Shown: piece after piece, positions 33,242 to 42,500 of the stretch
How the letters are laid out: every line of letters begins with the position of its first letter
Position numbering within the stretch: position 1 is the first letter of the stretch
Source of the DNA: Conchocele bisecta
Lineage: Eukaryota > Mollusca > Bivalvia > Lucinida > Thyasiridae
Reading direction: 5' to 3'
Assembly (NCBI GenBank): GCA_029237695.1
Contig: CM055274.1
Coordinates: 73,852,140-73,916,139, forward strand
Length of the DNA stretch: 64,000 nt
Notes under the pieces: generated by a model
The model's input: the letters and a program-made list of their open reading frames with translations, nothing else
Databases searched by the model: none
Told to the model about the DNA's origin: nothing
Made by a program: the position numbers and the translations under genes

Positions 33242-33309
33242 ATATTATACCACTTGTATGTGAGAAATTTGGCATTTGTTATTCTAGAAACTTGTACATG
33301 AAGTGTTAT

Positions 33310-33396
33310 CCGGATCAGCCTGTGCACAGTCTGTGCAAGGTCTGCACTGTTCGATAGACATCCGTCATGCTGGTACACAGTGCAGATCTAAATCGG
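33310..33396. repeat. B-type remnant
   Basis: atccggatcagcctgtgcac, tctgcactgttcgatagac and acagtgcagatct in B order. Confidence 0.5.
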
Positions 33397-33446
33397 ACCG
33401 GAGAGTCTAGGCACGTTAACGAACCAGAGGGGACTATTCTAATAAG
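33397..33446 (+). mobile_element. SINE 3'-end fragment
   Basis: gagagtctaggcacgttaac, gaaccagaggggactattct and aataagag: an inverted match to 33868-33916. Confidence 0.7.
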
Positions 33447-33448
33447 AG

Positions 33449-33724
33449 GCCTCGTCCAGTATTCCCGCGACTTTTCCAAGTTTATATCCCCGATAAATTC
33501 CACAAAAAGGCCATTCATTCCTTATAATTCCAGCATTTGAAATAAATTCATCAAGAAAATGTGTTTATTTTCTTGTTTTCTTAAGAATTATTTTAACTGC
33601 GCCTCACGGTTACGGAAAGTAGTTCGGCATGGGAATTTACTGGGATATAAATTTTGGACAGAGACTTGCTACTAGCCAATCAAATGTTAGGGAATTGTGT
33701 AAATATTTTTGTGCTGGAATTATC
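33449..33724 (-). repeat. Family L element, one hairpin arm missing
   Basis: It starts cctcgtccagtattcccgcg, i.e. at the hairpin centre, and runs out through the gccaatcaaatgtt part to gctggaat. Opposite in orientation to 28955-29290. Confidence 0.85.
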
Positions 33725-33860
33725 GACACGTACATTAGTTGTCCGTAAATGTAAATGCTTGGATTTAACGATGGCACTGGCTCGATAACCTTGCATGTCG
33801 TATCCCAGGAAAGGGAGAAAGGAAGGAGGTGGATACAGAGGAAACCGGCCCCAGGGGGCC

Positions 33861-34090
33861 TAGCTCTTATTAGAATAGTCCCCTCTGGTTCTTTAACGTG
33901 CCCAGACTCTCCTTCAAATCTGATACACGGGACCGCCTTTTAAAATCCCCATCCGAAAGAACATGTAGAACAGGAAATACAAAGTATCTCAGAAATAATT
34001 GACGCCCTGGAACTGAACCCTGAATCGAACCCGGGTCGCCAGCGTGGCAGTCCGACGGTGTTACCCTCCGGTTAGTTGTCATCTGTAGAA
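33861..34090 (-). mobile_element. tRNA-derived SINE
   Basis: Read on the - strand: gggtaacaccgtcggactgc, cacgctggcgacccg, B box ggttcgattc (34022-34031 region), then ttctttcggatgggg, ggtcccgtgtatcag and gcacgttaaagaacc. The B box and spacing suit a tRNA-like head; the A box is poor. The gtcccgtgt/gcacgttaaagaacc block resembles 3' modules of animal SINEs (from memory). Confidence 0.65.
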
Positions 34091-34174
34091 CCGGTTTTTG
34101 TACCACCTCTCCCCCCTCCCCCGTTGTTTGTAACCCCGGTTACACAAACTGGGGGTTACACAAACCAGCTCTAC
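34085..34174. repeat. Imperfect hairpin (gtagaaccgg arms)
   Basis: gtttgtaaccccggttacac at the centre; C- and G-rich inner arms mismatch. Confidence 0.6.
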
Positions 34175-34416
34175 AGTCGTCAGTAACAGTTTTAGACCAT
34201 ACTCCTACTGTGTGATTGGACAAGATGGTCCGGATCTACAACGTTTACAACGTTTTCTCAACAGGGTGCCATATAGGCCACGATTTGATAAAATAACCGC
34301 TACTAATTGTGACCAGCGTAGATCCACATTTGACTGATCCCGTTTACAGTATTTAATCATCTCACATCTCATGAATATGTTCCGATGTTTAGACATGAAC
34401 GGCATAAAAACACATA

Positions 34417-34658
34417 TGTGGCTGTGACTGGAGAAAAGCGTCTTATGGGTTTTGCGACCACTGTAGATCCAGATCAGCATGTGCATCAGCACAGTCTGAT
34501 CAGGATCTGCACTGTTCACTATTCCGTGAATGAAAAAAAACAACATCATGCGTGTAACAAGCAATATATGTCGTTATCAGGCTACAGGAGGTTGCTATTT
34601 GACCAGGAGCTACACTGGTCACAAATCCCATAACCCCATCTCTCCAGTCACAGCCACA
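34417..34658. repeat. Family B element, complete reference copy
   Basis: 242 bp. tgtggctgtgactggagaaa to tctccagtcacagccaca. Core 34460-34517 with gtagatccagatcagcatg and gtctgatcaggatctgcac arms; far arm gctacactggtcacaaatcc. Confidence 0.9.
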
Positions 34659-34675
34659 TGTAGCAGTTTACTACG

Positions 34676-34890
34676 TTTGCGACCAGCATAACCCCTGATC
34701 AGCCTGCGCATCCGCGCAGTCTGATCAGGGTCTACGCTGTTCGCCAGGTACATTATTATGGATACGTGGTGTAAAGTCCGGTAGCATTCCGTGGGTGCAT
34801 CTGAAACCGAATGGCGAACAGTACAGACATTGATCAGTCTGCGCGAGATGTAAAAACGCTCATTTAGGCCTGGGTCTACATTGGGTTGCA
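34676..34890. repeat. B-type core and an adjoining decayed B fragment
   Basis: 34676-34746: gcgaccagcataacccctga to ggtctacgctgttcgc. 34770-34890 has gcgaacagtacagacattga and a weak partner (ctgggtctacattggg). Confidence 0.7.
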
Positions 34891-34926
34891 CATTCAATAC
34901 GTGCAGTAGTATATCATACATACTGA

Positions 34927-35068
34927 CCATATGTGAGACACACCATGTGATTTTGTACGTTCGGACATGAAAAACGTTTACAGAATTTACAATATTTTCC
35001 GAAAATGGCGACAAAAGAGTGGAATTATATTCCGCATGTATTCTGAAATGTTTTGTCAACTTTTGACT
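34927..35068. repeat. Family J foldback, shortened
   Basis: Outer end atatgtgagacacaccatgt, tttacaatattttccgaaaa, hairpin (tggaattatattcc) and half of the right arm. Confidence 0.75.
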
Positions 35069-35367
35069 TTATTTAAGAGATATTTGTTTCTAAGAAATCT
35101 TTCAAATTGAATAATAATATAATCCTATATAAGAACTTGATAACTTAAAATAAATTTTTTTAATGATGTTTTTTTCTTCACTTTTTATCTCTCAAATAAA
35201 ATTAAAAGAATATGTTTTTCAAAATGTCTACAGGTAATAAAAATGTCGTAGTGTCGTGCCAGATTTTCTGCCATTTCCGAAATTTCAGAGAAAGGTGCGA
35301 TATGGGACATTTGCCACAGGTGTCAATCCAGCATCCATATCTCACAGGCGCATGACACGGATGGTAA
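35069..35367. other. AT-rich, no feature recognised
   Basis: Simple A/T tracts; nothing supportable. Confidence 0.4.
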
Positions 35368-35600
35368 TTGTCGTGTGAGAAATGGGGCTATATGAGATTT
35401 GTGACCAGTATAGCTCCTGCTCATGTAGTGCACTCATGTAGAGGACGATCTGTATTGCTTGTTAGAAGCATGCCGGGTGTTACATGGATGGATTGGCGAA
35501 CAGTGTGCAGATCCTGATCAGACTGTGCGGATGCACAGGCTGATCTGGATCTACACTGGTCGCAAAACCCATGATGCATATTTCTCCAGTCACAGCCACA
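35368..35600. repeat. Family B element bordering the Cdx promoter
   Basis: gtgtgagaaatggggctata to tttctccagtcacagccaca; core 35505-35562. It ends about 480 bp before the Cdx ATG and just before the CCAAT box. Confidence 0.85.
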
Positions 35601-36082
35601 ATTGTCACCGCTCTCACAAAGTCCCCAGCCAATCAGAACGCGAGCTGCTCATTCGATTTCTTATCGATATACGTAAGTGGGCGGGTCTTATCGCGAATTG
35701 TGGAATACACGATGAATATTCATGACCCCACCTGTGATGTCACTGTCTTGCCCCGCCCCTTACCGTTCGTCGAAGAAGATTCAATAAAAACGGGTGGATC
35801 TGGGGTTGATTATCATTCATGACAAATTATTCGTGAGTTGTAAACAGTTTTATGGACACACACATCTAATAAATAAATCTAGTAATATTTCATCGAGACG
35901 GCAGTTTTACAATTCGATTATTTAATGGACTTATATTTTATACAGACTTACAATAGCCTGCTGATTTCTGTTTTATTGTGTTTGATTCAGCTCATAAACG
36001 TGCGTGATTAATACAGTTAACTGTAATTTATTGTAACTTATTTAGTGAAATATACCCGCGTGTTTGAGTGGTTTCTGTGACG
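35601..36082 (+). promoter_or_regulatory. Likely Cdx promoter and 5' leader
   Basis: This 480-bp block between a family B element and the ATG is free of recognised repeats. It holds a CCAAT box (agccaatcag, about 35627-35636), a GC-box-like gtgggcggg (35677-35685) and ccccgcccct (35751-35760). Further in are TTTATGG (35848-35854) and TTTATTG (about 35972), which resemble caudal-protein sites (TTTAT core), and tattttata (about 35934), a weak TATA-like string. Transcription start is not determinable from sequence. Autoregulation through the TTTAT sites is inference only. Confidence 0.5.
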
Positions 36083-36539
36083 ATGTCGGCTATGGTGATG
36101 TGCCCCGACCCGGTGACCAGCGGGTCCGGATTCCCCCGCTACCCTTCGCCGCCCGCCGCCAACTACGCCTGTAATGGGTTCGCCTACCCGACCCCCGGGA
36201 CTCAGCACCCCCAGGACTACAACCAGTTTCAAGCGGCGTCGGACATGTCCATGCAGCAGGCCTGGTACAACGCCATGTACAACGGCCGACCCGACGACTG
36301 GGCGTACGGCCAGGGCGCCAGTACCTCCACCAACGCTTCGCCCACCGCTTACGCCTACCGCGCTGCCCAGATGGGCATTGACTACAGCCAGGCCGGTGGT
36401 CAGATGTCCTCGCCCCTCAGTGAATCGCCCGTGGATACGAGCACGTCTAGTTCCAACGCCGACTCGCCCAGCAACAAACAGTTACGTCCGCCCTACGACT
36501 GGATGAAGAAGGCAGCCTACCAGACCGCTCCCACCAATG
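36083..36539 (+). CDS. Cdx: Cdx exon 1: N-terminal region and YDWMKK motif
   Basis: This exon codes residues 1-152 plus the first base of codon 153. ATG at 36083 is the first in-frame start after an in-frame TGA at 36065, and it has A at -3. Methionines at codons 4 and 6 are alternative starts. The peptide is rich in Tyr, Ala, Ser, Gln and Gly (activation-domain-like, with YNAMYNG and [14 protein letters not shown] stretches). RPPYDWMKK lies nine residues before the splice. In Hox and Cdx proteins this tryptophan motif contacts PBC/Exd cofactors. The donor reads AATG|GTGAGT at 36539/36540 and leaves phase 1. The exon is clearly richer in G+C and CpG than its flanks. A family A mobile element begins about 11 bp into the intron. 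Confidence 0.95.
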
Positions 36540-39500
36540 GTGAGTCCATATACAGTTGAACCTCTCTAAACCGGAAACCCCGTGGACCCCATTGTGCGTA
36601 ATGTATTGTCTGTTCATGATTGCAAATGACGAAAACGATTAATGGAGTTCTTAATTACAGTGAAGCCTCTCTAAACCGGACACCATGGGGACGTCAGGGT
36701 GTCCGGTTTAGAAAGGTTCCTCCGTGGATGTATAGGCATTGAGTCTGTTTCAGAGACATGAAACAACCCATTTACTTTCGTACCTAAGAATATGTGCAAT
36801 ATAACATGAACATATTTATAAAATTTACAATATTTTCCGTAAATGACTTCGAAAGTTGAGGAAATTTTCATAGCAAATGCGGAATACAACATTTTCCGTA
36901 AATGACTTCGAAAGTTGAGGAAATTTTCATAGCAAGCGCGGAATAGAATTCCGCGTTTGCTATGAAAATGTCCTCAACTTTCGAAGTCATTTACGGAAAA
37001 TATTGTAAATTTTATAAATATTTTCATTTACGGAAAATATCAATCTTTGTAAATAGTTTTCACGAAAAGTCGTGCACATCTTCTAAAGGACAATCACATG
37101 GCTTGTCTCATATATGACCAGCACCGAGAGAGAAAACGTTTCAGTGTAGTCTCAGCTGGTACTCACGTACAACATAATTTGTTTCATTTGTAATTGGCAA
37201 ATAGTACAGACCCTGATCAGACTGCGGCTGATCTAGGGCTGCACTGATCGCAAACATAATATTTATTGGTTATTTGATTTGCGCAATATCGTTGCGCGGC
37301 GGAACGAGTGGCATATATCCACATACAGATCAAATAACCTTTTTATTATATACGAGTATACACTCGTAATTTATATGCGCCTCAACAAATATACAAAACA
37401 TAATTAAAATAAGCAAAAAAGTGGTGATTTAGAAGGAATTATTTTGTGACGTATTTCCGGCACTAACCAATATAAACTTTCGAGACGTCAATATTGAATT
37501 ATATTGACGTCTTGCGTTGCAATGGGAAAGTTATTTATTGTAGCAAAATATTCACCACTCGCCACAAAACAATTCCGTCTGCAACCATAGAATAACATAC
37601 TTTATTTCTGATTATTTATATTTATGAACGTTATTTCCAAACGTATTTTAACAACTTGATTTGACTGACATGATTAATTAATGTGTATATCAGATTGTAT
37701 TTGGAATTTATGAGAAATTTACATATTATGAACCAGGGCCCTGTTGCTTCTGTTACTTCTGTTAGCTTAACAGACTGTTAAATCCTTAGCATTGCTAAGG
37801 ATTTAACAGTCTGTTAAGCTAACAGAGGTTTTGAGCAACCAGGCCAAGTTATATAGCCCACTGCATGAATTGACACATCGTAATTTGCATAAAGATGTAC
37901 AAACATGTATTTGCAAATTATATCTCAGTGATTTTTATCTTAAGGTGCTATCAATTGTCAAACGCATAGATATACAGATTATTTCTCCCAATTATTTATG
38001 ATTATTTTGAATGTATATATATATTGTTTTCATGGAATATATATGGCAACATTGCAGTAACATTGCTTTCTGAGATTTGTTTTCTGGCTTCGGTGATTTC
38101 TCCATGAAAGTTCTATAATCTCAGAGATCTTGTTTTGGGACTGCACGTACTGATCTGTGTATACATTGTTTGCAAACGTCTTGAAATACATATACGTCTA
38201 TATAAGTGTCTTTCAATTGTCCTGTCAGGAAATTTGTTCAAATGAGTCTCTTTTTTTCTGTAATTAGCCCCTTCAACACTACATGTTTGGATAGTGGTAT
38301 TGGCAACAAGTGTAGATCCAACAAAATGGGCCGGATGGAGGTTGTTTCGACCAGTGTAGCCCCAGATCAACCTGCACAGCTGCAGTGACTGATCTGGAAC
38401 TACATTTTAGTTATTTAGTTGTTAAACATTGTTATAATTTTAGACCAACATATACAGAATAGTATGAAAATAGTTTTAACCATGTTTATAGTAATACATG
38501 TAGTATTTTTATTTTACTTTAGCATTATCAGGGATTCCGCTGGGAAAAATAAAAAAATCTCCACTCCAAAATAAAAACAAAAAACATTATGTTTTTTTCT
38601 CGAAAATTGTAATTTTTTATCGCCAATTGTTTATTTTTATCGCCAATTGCGAAAGTGGCGATCGCCAGCGGAATCCCTGCATTATTTATATGTAATCGTA
38701 GTATGTGAATTCTTTCTTGGACATATTAAGTACAAGTCAAGTCAACTACATATGTATATACGCATGCGCATGCATATACTTTCATTGAACGCGAATATAG
38801 AGAATAGTAGGTCAGTGCCGTGAACGGGAACAAATATCTGGCAAGGCTCAAGAATTTCTTTATTTCTCATCAGAAGTATATGTTGTGACCATTCATTTGA
38901 ACCGTCTCGCCGAGACGGTTCAAATGAGTGGTCACAACATATACTTTGGTTCAGAAATAAGGAAAATAGATAGAGAATAGTAGGTTAGTGCCGTGAATGG
39001 GAAAAAATATCTGGCAAGGCTCAGGAAACGGGATGGGCGAGGCTCTGCCGAGCACATCCCGTTTCCGTGCCGCGCCAGATATGTTTTCCCATTCACGTCA
39101 CTAACCTACTATTCTATTTATTCCGTCAACACCTACAAATGGCTGTAAAACGCAAAAAAAATTGTATTGACTGGATATCAAAAATGTTTCACGGCACCGT
39201 GTTTCACGGCACATACGCACTGTGTTGACGGGATAAAATTCAATATCCAATTGATTAAAATAATCTCAAAGGGAAATTACAGTTTTGCCTAGCTCTAGAT
39301 CCGCTCGGGCATACTGATCAGTAGCTATTCTGTCTGCTAAATGGGTGTTGTACTGCCTGAATGGCGAACAGTGAAGATCCTGACCAGACTGCGCAAATGT
39401 GCAGGCTCTTCTAGGTCTACACTGGTCGCTAATGTCATAAGCCCCATTTATCACAACCACAAATGTGAATTTGAATCCGTTATTTTGACGAAAATACGTG

Positions 39501-42500
39501 GAAATTGCAAAACTTCGAAAAAGTTAAAATTCCGAATATTTTAAGAAAATTATTTAGCAACATGAGCGCAGACAAGTCTAAGTGGGTGCTAGCTTAATTA
39601 GTTGGTTCTGTTTCCGGGTGGTCGGCGGGGGTAATGGCCGGGCCTGTAATTTGTTGCCGGCGATTGTCCCGCAGAATAATGGAGAACAAAAACGCCAAGT
39701 GTTGCGCAAACATACAAAACATTCAATTTATTTTTCTATCTACATAATCTCATCTAGAGAATATACAAACAGACAAGACAAATTCACTGACTTCATTGGG
39801 TGTCATAATAGCGACAAATTTCGCACGTTCTTTAAATAAACCTATCACCTCGAGTAAAATGACCGCATATGTTTGACCCACGAAAATTGGTATGAATTGG
39901 CCGAGGTATCGTAATGAGAGTATAATACGTATTGTAAGCGGGCAGTTTACGCCCCTATTGCACAACGTATGTAATTGAGAATGGTGTTTAGTGTTGTTGG
40001 GAGGTGGTTAGAGGGTTCAGTCACCATATTCACATTTCTGTAATTTTAACAGACCAGTTTTCGAAATTGATAAACGGGAAACGATTTCAACACTAATAAA
40101 CTACAATGACTAGTCAACAACACTGTAGATCCAGATGAGACTGGTCGTAGCGAGCCATCTCATCAGGATATGCAGTGTTTGTCTCTACGGAATATTAAAT
40201 AAAATAGATTCTCACATCTTGGAAACATTTCCGGGTGTTGTTTCTGTATTAACACAGCTCGTGTGCAAGGTATGTGCATGAAGATGTGACAAATAAGTTA
40301 GATCACGTTTGTCCGCATGTACGAGGATTATCCCGTGATCTAATTTATACTTAAGAAACATTCGATAGTATACATTTATAGATACCGGGGTTACATGTAA
40401 CATACTGTGACACTATACACTAACAGGTAAGCTGTAATACATGGCAGACATTTTATTGAATTACGAAAATACGTGAAAATAATACCATTATTTTAATGTT
40501 CGAAATCGCTAAAATCTGAGCAATGTATATGCAGTACGAAAAGTTGGTGATTGAATCAATCACCAACTTTTCGTACTGCATATACATTGCTCAGATTTCC
40601 CATATCCCCGAGTGATGACCCTCAAACCAACAATGGAATGGTGAATCGTCTTTGACACCTGGTTGTCACCGTCTTTGGCTGGACAGTTCGGACAGAACAA
40701 AGTTGCACCTCAAAGACGTGCCGAAACCACACTTCGTTCATTTGAGGGTGTTAGAAATTGTGCCAGGTAATTTGCAGTAAAATGTGAACCTTTGCCATAG
40801 ACTTAGAGGTAATTTTCTGAGGATTTCAACTCCATTGTATATATGGTAGAATTAAACGGAAACCGAATCATTCTAAAACTATTCATATACAAATGTGTGC
40901 AAATATGCAGTAAATTGTGAATCTTTTGCAACGGGGTAATTTCTGAGCATTGCAACTATTTTGTTTAGGCGGAAGAAACGTAGAGCAGAGACATAACCCT
41001 AAATCTTTGCGTAGATGGAAACGGCCTAAAACTAAACATATACATATGTGTGTGTTAGAACCTCATCACAGACAGCCAATGTATGTATTAGCGTTTTATC
41101 ATTGCATATGGCATACACGTTTTATTGGACCAAATACCAAACAAATGTGTTATTTACTGTAATATACTCTCGTAAACCGTGTGTTAAAAACGGGAACTTA
41201 TTTGGTAATGCATTCTCTCGCATTACATGTATCAGCAAGAACAGTTTGTAAACAGTTTATTTTATTGTAAAATGATTTAGTTATTTTCTGTAATATGAAT
41301 ATTTATTTAAACAAAGTTTTTTAGTTAACTCTTTTACGCATATCGGCTCAGAAAATAGATGCACATTTACAATTATTTGTTTCATCACATTCCACGCATA
41401 TCTGAGGTATATTGATATAGCATTATTCTATTCTCATTCTTATAAATATTATTATTTTATTAATATTTGCAACTTATCATGCGTATATATGATGCGTAAG
41501 CTGCAAACTTTTATTTGAACATTACTTAGATTGTCTCCATGAACGAACTAATATACAATGGAACCTCTCTACCCCAGGGTGTCCCGTTTAGCGAGGTTTC
41601 ACTGTAAATCAGGCATTTGATTATTCGCAAAGTGTATTCGCATGCCTGGGTATTGTCATATGTCTCGTTTACAGTGGAACCTCTCTAAACCGGACACCCT
41701 GGGAGGTCCCCAGGGTGTCCGGTTTAGAGATGTTCCACTGTAATTCCGATGTTAGATCACTGAAATACATACCTGTGTGCATAGCAATCATGAACACTGA
41801 TCAGCGATATTTGACAGTGGAATCGGTCATAATGTAACACATCGATGTCGCAAGGATGTTCGGTTTAGAGGGGTTCCATTGTACTCATATACATCATGTA
41901 ACACCGCCATATACATGTATATCATAAACTGTAGTATGAATATATTCTTGTAATGGCTGTCGCCGCTTTCAAGTCACAATGACAAATACTAACAATAATG
42001 AGACAAATAAAATAGGTGTCGATACAATTACTTTTATGGTTGAAAGTGTGCATATTTCGTCGCCGCGACGTCATTTTTACTGTCTTAGCTGATCGAGAAT
42101 CGGAAATAAATCTAGCCGGCATTAGTCAAGGCCAATTTTCACAACTCGTCGTTTTAATAATTAAGATCGGACACACGACCGTCAAGTAAAATGACGGGAA
42201 TTAGTAATTACACACTGGTTTCCATTAATGATTCATAAGCACACAAGTTCACGTCGACCAAATTTTCAGAAAACTGAACGATTCTCGAAAATCCGAATAT
42301 TTGACAACTCGCGTGTAACTCCATCGTTATATACAGACGCTCGTATTAATAACCACCACATGACTGGCTCTTAATAATTTGTGCAAATTCTGCAGTTTTT
42401 AATTTTTTATACATACATGTATCTATTTATCTAATTCCTCCGAACATGAGCCCGTATTTTGTGACTGAAACTATAATGGGGCTCTCCACGACGAAAGCGT

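Noticed and set aside
34010..34090. True tRNA gene on the - strand
   Set aside because: It has a B box and part of a cloverleaf, but the A box and acceptor stem do not pair convincingly and it continues into a SINE body.
34619..35059. 146-codon - strand frame
   Set aside because: Translation of B-type and J-type repeats; no recognisable domain and a repeat-dependent stop pattern.
36174..36506. Pro/Arg/Thr-rich open frame in another frame of Cdx exon 1
   Set aside because: GC-rich coding shadow; the correct frame carries the YDWMKK motif and splices in phase.
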